Below are positions 10,419 through 25,202 of a stretch of 64,000 bases of DNA, piece by piece. A program made the position numbers and the translations under genes. Position 1 is the first letter of the stretch; the number at the start of each line of letters is the position of its first letter. This stretch comes from Psilocybe azurescens (taxonomy: Eukaryota > Basidiomycota > Agaricomycetes > Agaricales > Agrocybaceae). The notes below the pieces were generated by a model. It ran no database searches, was not told where the DNA came from, and worked only from the letters and a program-made list of their open reading frames with translations. The stretch covers positions 620,001 through 684,000 of the forward strand of contig JAJIRX010000533.1 in NCBI GenBank assembly GCA_023853785.1, written 5' to 3'.

Positions 10419-11736
10419 CTCTATCTATAGAATACAAGAGGTGAGTGATCATGTTGGGAGCGAACAAAGCCAGTTCACAAACCTAGATAATTAACTATCC
10501 AATGAATGAGTGAATAGATTAGTTGTGGATGGTAGGTATGAGACAGAGAGTAGTGCTAGTGTGAGTGCTGATTAGCCCGGTTATTCTCCCCGGACTCTGC
10601 ACAGTGCATAACTAGTCCAACTACTCGAGCGTCAACCATTCACCGACCGATCGATCACGCGCTCTATTCTTGGCACTCCTCCCGGTTTCCCACATTTATT
10701 CAATTCACCTCCGAATATCCCCCAACACCCCACTTCCGGTCCCGTCTTTCCTCCATGTTTAGTCCGACTTGTTCCTCCAAGCTAACATCTCTAGTTTAAC
10801 ACTATAATCCACTCTATTCTACTTATGTTATTACAGTCAAACAGACTTGCTGGCGACAGAATTCACCAGATGGATCATGGCAGGGCTTCTGAATCCCTAC
10901 ACATGATTCTGTCATGCACCTCTCAACCAACCACGCTTCCACCTGAGACCTCACATGTACACCCTCCAGCGGACAACGGCAACCATGTGCGAAGGCGTTA
11001 AACCGCCGTCCATGAGCCATCATTAACCGTAACGTTAGGCACATCCACATGTCGCCACCAAATCCAGTCCGAGAAAGGAGGAAAAGGAAATCCGCCACCT
11101 CCCCCCTGCGTGGGAACCCCTGCGATAAAACCAGGTAAATACACATGCAAAGGCTAAAAGCTGTCCTAATCTTGTATCCACCATACATACCTCTTCAGAA
11201 ACACACTCGTCTCAGCTCATCTATCTTTGCAATCCATAGAATTCTTAGTCCCGGGCCCTTCGGACCTCTTGCTCAGCCGTAGAGACTTTGCTGTTGTCAA
11301 CTGAGCAGTGAGCTGGGAATGAATGCCGACACTTTCTTCATAAATCATAAGCTGGGCGCTATGAGCCACTGAGAAATGTTCTCGAAATGGTTACATGCAT
11401 CCGTTATCCCCAGCTTCTACCAACTATCACGTTTAACTGCAGCCAATTGAGCTTACCGTGCGTCTCAAGTACGACCCTTCCACCGCTCACCTTTGCAAAG
11501 TTCAAATCCAAGCCAAGAACTCCCCCGCGCCCAGAAGCCTCACTCATAATTAAACCATCAATCCGAATCGAAACAGCCAATTTGTTAATTACATATTCAA
11601 CAAATTAAACCTCGAGAACCTTCGAGGACTCAATTAATCAAAACAAAAGATACCTATCAAAGCATCGGCTCATCCTGGGGTAAACAACTCAGGAGTCAGC
11701 GCTATTCAACTAATTGCTATTAGCGTCATCCTTGCA

Positions 11737-11761
11737 CGAATACGAATACGAATACGAATAC
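11737..11761 (+). repeat. (CGAATA) hexamer microsatellite
   Basis: Four tandem copies of a six-base unit CGAATA, ending in CTTAC. Noncoding, upstream of the GEF gene. Confidence 0.85.
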
Positions 11762-12387
11762 TTACAAAGGAAGGACTATTCGCAAGTTCTCTGTAACGAT
11801 ATCCTCCATCCTCCATGGAGTCCCGATCCTAATGATCATCGGACGCGGATAACGGTCCAACGGAGAAACCATGGAATATCGCAGAATATCACTCATTTCA
11901 TTTTCAGTGTACACGTCGACGGTCGACTGGATTTGGAGCAATGAATATTAATACCCAAGCCTATAATGTCTATGGTATTGCTAGAACCGAAGCTAAACTA
12001 GCCAACTAAACTGAAGCCGACGCCGGATTTAGCCTAGCACTCCAACCCCAGGAATACCCCGCCGGATCATGTCATGATCACCCTACCACCCCAACTAAAA
12101 CCAAAAAGAAACCCAACAAAAATATATAAATAATATCCAAAACATAGAACAGTTGTACGCGACGACTGCCACCAAAGCTACAAGTAATAAATACACTAAA
12201 AAAATATGCACTACTACTACGCAGCTCTTTTGTTGTTTCGATTAAGAAAGGAAAGGGGAGGAGAGGGGAGAGAGGGAGGAAAGTGCCTGCGACGCACTAA
12301 ATAAGAGTGAGTGAGTGAGGTGGGTGGGAGGGAGGGAGGAGGGGAAAGGTGTAGGTAAGTATAATAGGTATGTATGTACTTAAACTA

Positions 12388-12413
12388 ATCATCATCATCA
12401 TCATCATCATCAT
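12388..12413 (+). repeat. (ATC)n microsatellite
   Basis: About eight perfect ATC units in the region downstream of the ATPase gene (minus strand 3' flank). Confidence 0.85.
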
Positions 12414-12618
12414 AAAACCGCTGGCGTTATAAATTATTTTGCTTTTTTAGAACACGCGTCATCCCAGTTAGTGAATCAGCCGAATAAAGGCCCACTTCCA
12501 TCCATCCATCTACCTCAGTAAGAAAAGAAAAACAGACAGGGTGGCCCTCACAAACCACCTCCACCCTGAAGCCCCAGCCTACCCTCACCCTCACCCCATA
12601 TCCACATCCACATCCACT

Positions 12619-16593
<3,975 letters not shown>

Positions 16594-16601
16594 GGCAGTG
16601 C

Positions 16602-16622
16602 AAGTGCAAGTGCAAGTGCAAG
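16602..16622 (+). repeat. GTGCAA hexamer repeat in the ATPase 5' UTR
   Basis: About 3.5 copies of GTGCAA directly upstream of the ATPase start. It lies between the TATA box and the ATG, so it is probably transcribed. Confidence 0.7.
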
Positions 16623-16681
16623 TTGGACCAGAAGTGAATTCGAATTCGAAAAGAGGTTGCGCTACCGTAAGGAAAAGTGGG

Positions 16682-16692
16682 CTTTATATAGT
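16682..16692 (-). promoter_or_regulatory. TATA box of the PMR1-type ATPase gene
   Basis: Minus-strand TATATAAAG about 90 bp upstream of the ATG at 16593, in a good core promoter position. Confidence 0.5.
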
Positions 16693-16693
16693 G

Positions 16694-18164
16694 CCAGTTG
16701 GTAGGTAGAAGAGGTGGGAAGTAGTATTATCTGGACCAGAAGCCAGGATAGATATTAGAAGTGAGAAAATTGTCAAACGAAGTCGATGAAGACTTGTCGA
16801 GACCTGCGATTACCTTACAGTCCCCTGACCCTGTCCACACATATTCCTCGGCGCCACCACGTCTGTGTTTGGTTGTGCCTTCTCTATCAAACTTGCACCA
16901 GTTCCGGGCTACTGCGCAGGTTCCTTTCCAGTGACAATGTTCTCATGACTAATCCTTTACACTCTTGACTCGATTGTTGATCCTCGCCCTTCCGCCTCTG
17001 AAAATTAAAAACTGGTTGAAGGCTCAGTGATAAACACATGTCCCACTTCACCTAACACCGATAGTTGACTTGGTGGGTAGACCAACTTTGCGCTATGCAT
17101 TTCTTTCCTCTCAAGAACAGAGGATTACAATTGGAGCTGCGTCACCCAGAGCGCGCATCGAATTCAAGTCAACGCTGCCTTGTGCATTTACCGCTGCAGT
17201 GCCTCAGTGCTCACGAAAATAAAACCTCGCCACCGAAGTTCCAGCGCAAAAAGTGCGCGTGTGAAAGGTCGAATTAACTTATTCATGAGCTGGGCAGATC
17301 CCAGTCTACAAAGAATCTGGTGGATATATTTGGTTAATTGAAGTCCCCTTCGGATTTACATTAGTGTCGTCATAGCAGGGGGTTCCTAAGTAAAAGTTAT
17401 TCGGCAGGAAACCACAAGAATGGCCGGCAGTCCAATGCCACACCTGGAGTCCGCTACAAAGAATCCGACTACGCAAAAGATGTAATTGACATTGATCAAT
17501 GTCAGGCCACAACTTGAGAGTGGTTATGGTGCGCCATTAGAGTCGCCAAGACGCCAAGAAGCCAGTAGGGTGATACGATCTACGGCGGCATACCTACTAC
17601 TGAGTAAAATTTCTTGCTTGTAGTATTATGAGGATGGCTATCATCGGGCTTCACGGGAAGAACTATTGAGCGTTTAGCACTTTATGTGTCTCCACTACAC
17701 AAGTTGTGCTTTTGGAAGACTTACACACAAGAGCTTCCACTCAATGTGCCTTTTCCTGTATGTGTTGTGTGATGTCCCAGTTCCCACCTCGCATCATTTC
17801 AAAAGGCCACCAAAATAGATAAGCCGTTTCCTACGCCATCGGACTTGGACGCCTTTTGAGGAAAAAAACAGTGTCTTCATCCCTGAGAATTTCTTGGTAG
17901 CATAATTGTAGGCCATACCACCTCCAGGTTCCCAAGCCAGTTTAGAGCTAAAAATAGATGCCGGGACAATTCACCAACCTCTTGCCTTACCATACCCCCC
18001 CATATGTCAAGACACTTGGGGGGATTCGGAGTACAGCAATATACTATATGTTGAGTCAACTGCGGCTAAGATAGTCATACAATAATCGGATCTGCATCGC
18101 ATTTCGCTTTATAAGTTATATGCTTCAGCACCTTTGAATCGCTTCGTTCGCTTACATCTCACAA
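16694..18164. other. Intergenic, 1.5 kb, divergent promoters
   Basis: Lies between two divergent genes, the ATPase (-) and the membrane protein (+). Open frames are short and lack any recognisable domain or splice structure. I see no transposon or RNA gene here. Confidence 0.45.
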
Positions 18165-19304
18165 ATGCCTTCCTCAGACCATCGAAAGCTCGGGCTATTG
18201 AGTCTAACACAGTCCAAACTCTCTTCAGACCTAAACAGTCCTTCTCCGACTTTGATCACACCCATTGAATCGCCGACCTCGAGCCCTATCAACGGTATGT
18301 GATCGCCACGGTCTCAAGTGATAGTCGGATAGCTAATCGTTGATATATACAGAGTCCCAAATCATTCAAGAAGAAGAGAGGGCCGTGCGACGCTTACTGG
18401 AATCATGGATGGACCGACTGCAATTGATCAGCGTGCTCGTGGGTCTCTTTCCTTCCTATATCATGATCTTCGCGATTTACTCCACGCTTTGTTATTTTTA
18501 GGCCATATTCTTCGCTTCGACTGAGGCGACTCTTCTCAGCATTACGATGCCTCAAGATCAATACAATCCCAACCTCTCCATAGCTTCCCAAGCCGCAAAT
18601 GTTGGGCTAACGGGGGACTTCTTCTACACATACTGGCAGGTGCGTCGATGAAAATACATCCCCCGAGCCATAGGGCTGTTACTGATTCTTTTTACTGTAC
18701 AGCATTTATCTCTTTCCTCGGAGGCTTCTTCCTGATAAGGTACCGGATTAAGTGGGCTAAAGTCGAGCAGAACACCGTCATCATGCGGAGGCATCACAAC
18801 GGCAGCGGCAGCACCGACAATTTCTTACAGTCGCCCACCGCTGCCGAGCGTGGCGAGTCGGGCCTTTCGTACCAGTACGCGCCCATAACACGGCACCGCG
18901 TGGAAGAAAGCCAAGATACGGCGTCCCATTACTGCTTCACTCGCCCTCCTCCCTGTCTCGCGGAAGGCACCAGGAAGCGCCCTCGTAAATCGATCTGGGT
19001 GCTCAAAGAGTACCCCACCCTGTTCGCGTCGTACAACGCAGACACGAACCCTCTATCCGGGCACCAGATTCATCCCCTCCCTACGAAGCTGTTGCGCAGG
19101 TTCCACGTCCTATGCGTGATTCTGACCCTACTCGGATTCATATTCAGCTTGGTAGGAATCGTGTGCAACGTATGGGAACGTCTCCCGCATGTCGTTGGTA
19201 TCGGTTGCACAATCTTCGTCTGCACAACATTACTGGTAGTGCTCGGAATGCTGTTCACCCCTGACGCAGAGGCAGAAGAGCATCCGAGGTCTCCTAGTGG
19301 TTAA
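18165..19304 (+). CDS. Multi-pass membrane protein of unknown function
   Basis: I do not recognise a named family, although the layout resembles unnamed agaricomycete membrane proteins. ATG at 18165 (MPSSDHRKLGLLSL); a Ser/Pro-rich N-terminus; a helix LISVLAIFFASTEATLLSI; a second hydrophobic segment around 18600-18750; a hydrophilic loop of about 110 residues; and two close C-terminal helices (LCVILTLLGFIFSLVGIV and GIGCTIFVCTTLLVVLGML). Introns at about 18296-18352, 18439-18500 and 18640-18702. Odd: read as given, the exon ending ..GDFFYTYWQ cannot join the next exon in frame. One more G in the G5 run at 18612-18616 gives GLTGGLLLHILA joined to AFISFLGGFFLIRYR, a convincing membrane helix, so a single-base deletion in the sequence is likely. 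Confidence 0.7.
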
Positions 19305-20089
19305 CCTTTCCGGACTTTTCTCAGATTGTAATTTATCCTCGAATAAAGACATTCTATAAGGTGTATAAATAGTCGCACAGCAACAGCGCCTTTTCGTTTG
19401 ACCGTGTAGGTGTGCTCTACTTGGTGTCATGTGTGTAGCTTAGCAAAGTCATTGTATATAGTAGTGGGAGGGGATTCGTGATACCACCGATAACCAGATA
19501 TATTTTGTACTACAACCTTTTTTACAATGGAAAAACTTATTCTCATGAATTTCCCAGTGGCACTAATACTAACTTAATAAGCGCTCGTCGGTAGCATTAA
19601 ATATCGGCAACACCATCGGTGGTTGCTTTTGTCCGCTTGGTAGTGATTCGTCGTCTTACTTCTCCTAATCGCTTCACTCTGCTTCCGGTGCTCCCCAAAT
19701 ATATCCTTCATCTATTCTGGCTCTGATCGACAGGATCTGGGGATGTTCACAGAGAAAAATAGAGCTCATCTAACACAATCGGCGTACTGGTGTTTCCTTG
19801 TTGACCATATGCGACATTTGAGACAAACATCAGTGAAAAAGATCGGAATTTTTATACTAAGAAGGGAACGCTTCGACATCGAGCCTCTTGACGTGTGCGG
19901 TATGTGCAACACGCAAAACGACGACCAGTGACCACCTCGTCGTCGCACGGGCCGGGTTTGACGGACCGAGATTCCGGAGTGGACATGGTTCTTATAAGGG
20001 CCCGGGAGTCCAGATATGCACGAAAGGTTTCCCCCGAAGCTCCACTGCGCAGCTTCTAACACTCACATATCTACATTATTGTTAACATT
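19305..20089. other. Intergenic; promoter of the aldo-keto reductase gene
   Basis: No gene. A TATA-like CTTATAAGGG at about 19991-20000 is about 95 bp upstream of the reductase ATG at 20090. Confidence 0.5.
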
Positions 20090-21408
20090 ATGTCTTTTGG
20101 AAAGACTATCACCCTCTCTGACGGCTCGAAGATCCCTCAGATCGGACTGGGGACATGGATGTCCAAGCCTCATGAGGTTGAGAATGCGGTACGTCGAGCG
20201 AGTGATGTTAAAGGGAATAGATAAGACGAGTCAAGCTGATTCGCGCGTATAGGTCGAAATCGCAGTCAGGAACGGTTATCGGCACCTCGACCTTGCGATG
20301 GTGTATCGCAACCAAGATGAGGTGGGAGCAGCACTCAAGAAGGTCATTCCCTCCGTAGTGAAGCGCGAGGAACTCTTCATCACTTCGAAACTGTGGAACT
20401 CTGCGCACCAGCCTCAGGAAGTTGAGAAAGAGCTCGACGAGACGCTGGCACAGCTCGGACTCGACTATGTGGACCTATACCGTAAGTAACTTTTTATAGT
20501 TACCAGCGGCAGTGGAATGTGGCGCACTTACGCTATGTTTGTATCTTAACATAGTCATACACTGGCCGATCGCTTTTACCCCTGGAAGGGGACTTTTCCC
20601 TCCTCACCCCACCAAGGAAGGAGAAGTTGAATTAGACACAGAAACAAGTTTGGTCGACACATGGAAAGCGATGCTTAAAATTCCCAAGACAAAAGTGCGT
20701 AAAATCGACCCCTGACTGTGGCGAAGTATAAACTTTCCTTAGGTCAAATCCCTTGGAGTGTCGAACTTCACCGTTGAGCACTTGAAAGCAATTATCGATG
20801 CAACAGGCGTTATTCCAGTAAGTCGAATAGCACGATAAGGCTCGTAAAATGCAGTTCAGAACAAGTGTGCAGATTGTAAACCAAGTCGAAGCGCATCCTC
20901 TCCTTCCCCAGGATGATTTAGTCGAATTCTGCAAAGAAAAGAACATCCATATCACAGCTTACAGTCCTCTCGGAAATAACGGTAAGAAAGGTCGCTCCTA
21001 TATCAGAGCTTGTAATTGACTTGATGAACAGTGCTTGGAAAGCCGAAGTTGACAGACCACGCTGTCATCCAAGAGACAGCCAAGAAATTGGATGCTACAC
21101 CAGCGCAGGTATTAATTGCCTGGGGAGCTGCTAGGGGGTACTCGGTTATTCCAAAGAGTGTGCAGAAAGAGCGTATCTTGTCAAACTTCCAGCAAATTGA
21201 TCTGAACCCGGATGACTTCGCAAAGGTCACAGGCATCGTCGAGAACAACCGCACTAGGTAAGCTCAAGAAATACTTACATGCATAAACGCTGAATCGTTA
21301 TTCTCCAGATTTAACATCCCATTGACCACGAACAAACCTGTTTGGGACATCAACGTCTACGACGAAGAGGATGAGAAAGGCGCGACTTACCGCGTTAAAA
21401 TTCAGTGA
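20090..21408 (+). CDS. Aldo-keto reductase (glycerol dehydrogenase / aldehyde reductase type)
   Basis: NADPH-dependent reductase of aldehydes or sugars, cytosolic, about 325 residues. Starts [23 protein letters not shown]. Catalytic tetrad visible: Asp and Tyr in [15 protein letters not shown], Lys in FITSKLW, His in YLIHWP. The signatures [14 protein letters not shown] and the NADPH-binding [14 protein letters not shown] are present. Six introns: 20190-20252, 20481-20553, about 20696-20742, 20820-20871, 20982-21030 and 21258-21309; all join in frame. Closest in feel to yeast GCY1/GRE3 or fungal glycerol dehydrogenases; substrate is not decided by sequence. The gene shows no frame break, unlike many of its neighbours. 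Confidence 0.93.
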
Positions 21409-21586
21409 TTGCTCTGGGGTCTAAATGAACATTCTTTAACACAGATGTAACTTTAGGAAAAAATCTTGTTCAATGCCTTATCACATCACTTTTGGAGTTG
21501 TACTCGAGTGAAACACAGAATACTCCGTGCAGTTGTTGTAGAATGCTGAGCAACGGATGTCCGACAAAATGTAAATAAAGACAAAT

Positions 21587-21850
21587 GGTCCGTGCACTAT
21601 CGGGTGACTATATAATGGGCACATGGACATCAGAACAACTCATACTTACCTTGATGGCATAAGCCCCTTCATGTACCTGGGTTTGTGGGCCGTGGAAATC
21701 CCCCATAGCACGGCGACCTTGTCCTCAGGGGGTGTCTGCGGTTTGTATGGGCTTAGGCTCATGCACCGTCTCAATATTTTCCTGTCCTGCTTCGGCCACT
21801 CTGGCTGGGCAGGCTCTCTTTTGACTTTTTCTTCCTCCTAACCCTAACCC
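21587..21850 (+). repeat. Dispersed repeat, copy 1 (TATA-bearing, telomere-like end)
   Basis: About 260 bp shared with 27138-27398 in the same orientation. The core from 21621 to about 21817 appears identical in both copies; the edges diverge. Each copy has TATATAA just upstream of the identical core (21609-21615 here) and ends with TAACCCTAACC, two telomere-type units. Both carry the same 66-residue open frame (MDIRTTHTYLDGISPF..). No flanking coding sequence of a transposon was found between or beside the copies. Could be a solo LTR fragment, a SINE-like or other non-autonomous element. Confidence 0.8.
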
Positions 21851-22759
21851 TTTGTACAATATATTTAATATAATCTGCTCCTGTTTAGGCATATCTCTCC
21901 CATTTGTGTCCAAGTATCTTACGCAAATGACAATAATATTGAAATTATTGTACAAGATGAATCCCATCAATTGATCCCAATATGTCGCATAACAACAAAC
22001 CATGGTAGCCATTCTAGAAAATGACAAGTTGCCTTCGGACCAGTCAATATTCATCTGAGCGGCGTGGCATGTAATATGTGGGAGAATACGCACCTATTCG
22101 AAGGAGAAAAACAACGGTTCGTATGACCTTCCTCAGCGCAAACAAATCGCCCATAAATGTAAACCAGGTCCTATTAAATTACTGTGACTTTCGTGCGTAA
22201 CTAGATAGAGAATATATCAATAATTTACAAGAAATTTTTTCGAAAAGAAGCCAAGCTTTTATAGTAATGACACAAGGAACAAGGGCGAGGGACAAACGCT
22301 ATAGAACAAGTGGCGTCTCTCCACGGTTGGAGCAGGTCGGCGCGAGGTATAGTAAACATATTGTACACAGAAAAAAAGACATTTTTACGCGCATGTCGTG
22401 TGTATGTCAGGAGGTAAAGGAAATGAAGAACGAAGATGTAAAAGGAAATAGGATGGATAGGATATACACATTGAGCTTGGAGATAAATTGGGTGGGATAT
22501 ACCAAAGAAAATATGCGGTGGGAATGGGATAAATAGATGACCGGTTTCGACAGATTAGATGTATGGCTAGTGGAAATGGATGCGGAAAGGAAAAGGTAGA
22601 AGATGTCGTAGATATGCGTATCTGGGATCGTTACTTGATGGGTATAGAATACTATGTCAACACTGCAAAGAAAAAAAAAAGCGAAGCAGGACAGGTATCA
22701 AGATGTAAAAGAAGAAACATCGCAATGAGTGCGTGGAATTTTGTGTTTTCTTGCAATTT
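21851..22759. other. Intergenic, AT-rich
   Basis: Between the repeat copy 1 and the 3' end of the membrane-protein gene. Plus-strand open frames at 22267-22820 are short, low in complexity and without homology that I can see; part of it is the 3' flank of the minus-strand gene. Confidence 0.45.
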
Positions 22760-25182
22760 TCACACCATATGTGTGTATCCCGGGGATATGTGTGGGTGCA
22801 GCGGCGGCCGCTCTCCTTGAGGGGTATCGAGTAAATCAATGGGAGACGTGAAGTTAACCAGCTGTAAAAAAAAGCAATAGAATAATGGTTGCATCAGTCA
22901 AGTGCTCAGACACTGACGTAAACCCGATGCAAGTCAATAGGCAAGACTCACATATGGATGGAGAAGGGACGGCGTGGCTGCTCGCTCACGGTCATTTGAC
23001 CTTTGACCTTCCTCCTCGGAGGCGGGCCCGCTCCCTGGGATTGTAGAGACGATGACTCCTTGGCGGTTGTACACAAACGGACCGTCCGCATGCTGCCGCC
23101 TGGCGGAGGACGAATAATCATCATGGCGTTCCCATACAGTGTCGTCTGACCTTCCACCGGATGTAGGACGCGACATCGCTGTCTGAGAGCTGTCCTGCCG
23201 CGGCGTCAACGATTGAAAGTGTATCGTTGATGGCGACGCCAGCGCTATGCTCTCGGCGTCCGATTCATATCCCGGCGACGTCTCACTCTCGGTGGAACGT
23301 CGGGGATGTCCTGCATGCGAAGTGGTGGATTGGACCCCCTCCTGAGGACTCCGCTGTTCATTTGGAAACCGGAACGAGCTCATTCGGGTAGCTGAGACGG
23401 GACTCGCGACCGTATTTGCCTTGGGTGAAGAGGACTCATGGTCATGAGGGTAGTAATTTGGGAGCGGCGATGCAACGCTTGGCGCTTTGGCAGAATTGTG
23501 GGGTGTGACAATTTTAGCTTTGTAACCAGATTCACGCGTAATGGACCGGGGAAAGAAAATCTAATGGAGGCGTTGAACTACCGTTTTAGACGGACGAGGG
23601 GACTGGAAAAAGACTTACCAACAGAGTGATGGCGGAAGAGATAAAACACCCAATCCCTCCCATCATCAAAAGAAAATCTGCGAGAGAAAATTTAGGGTCG
23701 TTTCCAGTGAGAAAATAGTCTGGGCACTACATACCCACAGCAAACCTATCCGCGGTAATGTTAAAGTTTGTCTATTAAAGGGGACAAAGGAAAACTCACG
23801 GATCATCTATAACTGGGAAAGGCGGCCTAACTGCGTCGATACCTATGATAAGGAGAGGCACTGTGAACAGAAAACGAAACATAACACGAATTCGCTGAGA
23901 TCCGTGAGAGTGACCTCGTCAGATAAATGATTTGTCAAGAAAATTGTTTTGGCTCACATTTAGGGAGTAAAATGTAGCAAGTCGAATGACGACGTCAGGT
24001 TCTGCTCCCCCTTCCTTCACATATCGAACAAACCCTGGGAAACGAGCAAGAACGTAGAGAAAGGCCAGCGTTGTGAATGTGCTTGCACTCGCTCCCACAA
24101 GAAAGATCCAAGCTTGTGTCTGTCATCTAGAGTTGAGCGATGGAGAAGAGATAATTGCGATGGTAGGATAAACCTTTTCGATTTCTCTCCGAGATACAAG
24201 AGTAGTCAGAGGCATTCCCAGAATAGCCACGATACTTCCTAAAAACCATGCGATGATAAGTGCAAGTGGAGTATATGAGATAGGCCTAATCATACCGTAA
24301 TACCAGGACCGAAATTCCCAACTATGAAACCATTCACGTTTACCAGGACCCTGATGCAAGAGAAACAGCCAGAAAGCAAGCTCTTCGGAGGGAGTTGAGG
24401 ATGGTTATGAGCGAGGATTAAGCAACCACACTACCTTCAAGATGTGTTACACTATTGGATGGGAAAGATAGGTCAGCAGAGTAAAGTACGATGAGCGAGG
24501 AAGCGTACATTTCGAGTGACCATGCAATGCTGAGAACGAAATACAAAGGAAGCAACCAGTGCCTATGATGAGGGGCCCAGAGGGCGAGAGGTCGAGGAAC
24601 AACTGCAATAAATTCAATATGAGATTAAAAGCAGCGATCGGTTGGAGAAACTGACTTTGGCCATCTGGGGTCACCCAAAATCCTTCGTGTAGCTGTTAGA
24701 TAGTGGTAGGCAAGAACGAAGACTGCCACACCTTCTGAAAATTTAAGCGCCGTCATGGCAAGGCCAAAGACAACCAAGAGGGGAAGTGTGGCGATGTATG
24801 AGTACCTACATGGTTGCACATGAATCAGTAAGAATGCAGCATGCGGACCACTCTTCGCGAGCTCAATGAATTGGACATACGTCATTACTCGCTTGAACGC
24901 TCCTGGCTGCCTCCCCGCATCCCATTTCAAACATTTAAACTGATCATACGCCCACAGATGCAGCAGTAGGAACGCGAGAAACTGCAAGGCAACAAAGTTA
25001 CGTCAGTTAGGACGGTAGCTGATCGAAATGGGATCTTTCTGTGCGCACGATGCATGAGAGTATAGCCCAGAGCAAGAAGGCCGTAGCAGATCCGTTGCTC
25101 ATGAAAGATAGTGCGAGCGCGCTGCTGTAGATGTTGAGAAAGCCAGTTTGATACGACGGAAAGAGGGAAAGACTCGAGTTGG
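22760..25182 (-). CDS. Polytopic (about 7-helix) membrane protein, agaricomycete type
   Basis: Not a named family to my knowledge, but the pattern is familiar from many agaricomycete genomes. Reconstructed exons give: an N-terminal segment SSLSLFPSYQTGFLNIYSSA; helices ALALSFMSNGSATAFLLWAILSCI; FLAFLLLHLWAY; YIATLPLLVVFGLAMTALKF; HWLLPLYFVLSIAWSLEI; VTHLEELAFWLFLLHQGPGK; YYGSIVAILGMPLTTLVSRR; TQAWIFLVGASASTFTTLAF; RIRVMFRFLFTVPLLIIGID; and DFLLMMGGIGCFISSAITLL. The cytoplasmic tail is Ser-rich and ends LHPYLVNFTSPIDLLDTPQG, with the stop at 22760-22762. About ten introns. The first exon with the start is not resolved: the readable exon begins at 25182 after a TTTAG acceptor, and the first in-frame ATG is at 25102. 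An 11-nt exon lies at 23735-23745. Receptor-like topology is suggestive, but a G-protein coupling role is not shown. Confidence 0.75.
23735..23745 (-). other. 11-nt microexon
   Basis: GTTTGCTGTGG between acceptor GGATAG and donor GTATGTAG links ..PVIDDP to DFLLMMGG in frame, coding F-A-V with split codons at both ends. Skipping it breaks the frame. Confidence 0.7.
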
Positions 25183-25202
25183 CTAAAGTCCAAGAATAAT
25201 TC

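Larger units (their letters stand above)
10419..12618. other. Intergenic, 2.2 kb, microsatellites
   Basis: Upstream region of the GEF gene and downstream region of the ATPase gene. A 121-residue open frame at 10823-11188 (-) starts with a hydrophobic segment but shows no family, introns or bias I can support. Simple repeats are GAATAC at 11737-11761, a GAGT/GGGA-rich tract at about 12300-12350 and ATC at 12388-12413. Confidence 0.5.

Noticed and set aside
10823..11188. 121-codon minus-strand frame with a hydrophobic N-terminus
   Set aside because: No family, no splice structure and no conserved motif; chance frame in intergenic DNA is likelier.
21835..21850. Telomere or chromosome end from the CCCTAA units
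   Set aside because: Only two units, internal, and repeated at copy 2; it is part of the element.
24001..24020. Frame break in the polytopic protein at the C5 run near 24007
   Set aside because: On recount the reading VKEGGAEPDVVIRL is in frame without change.
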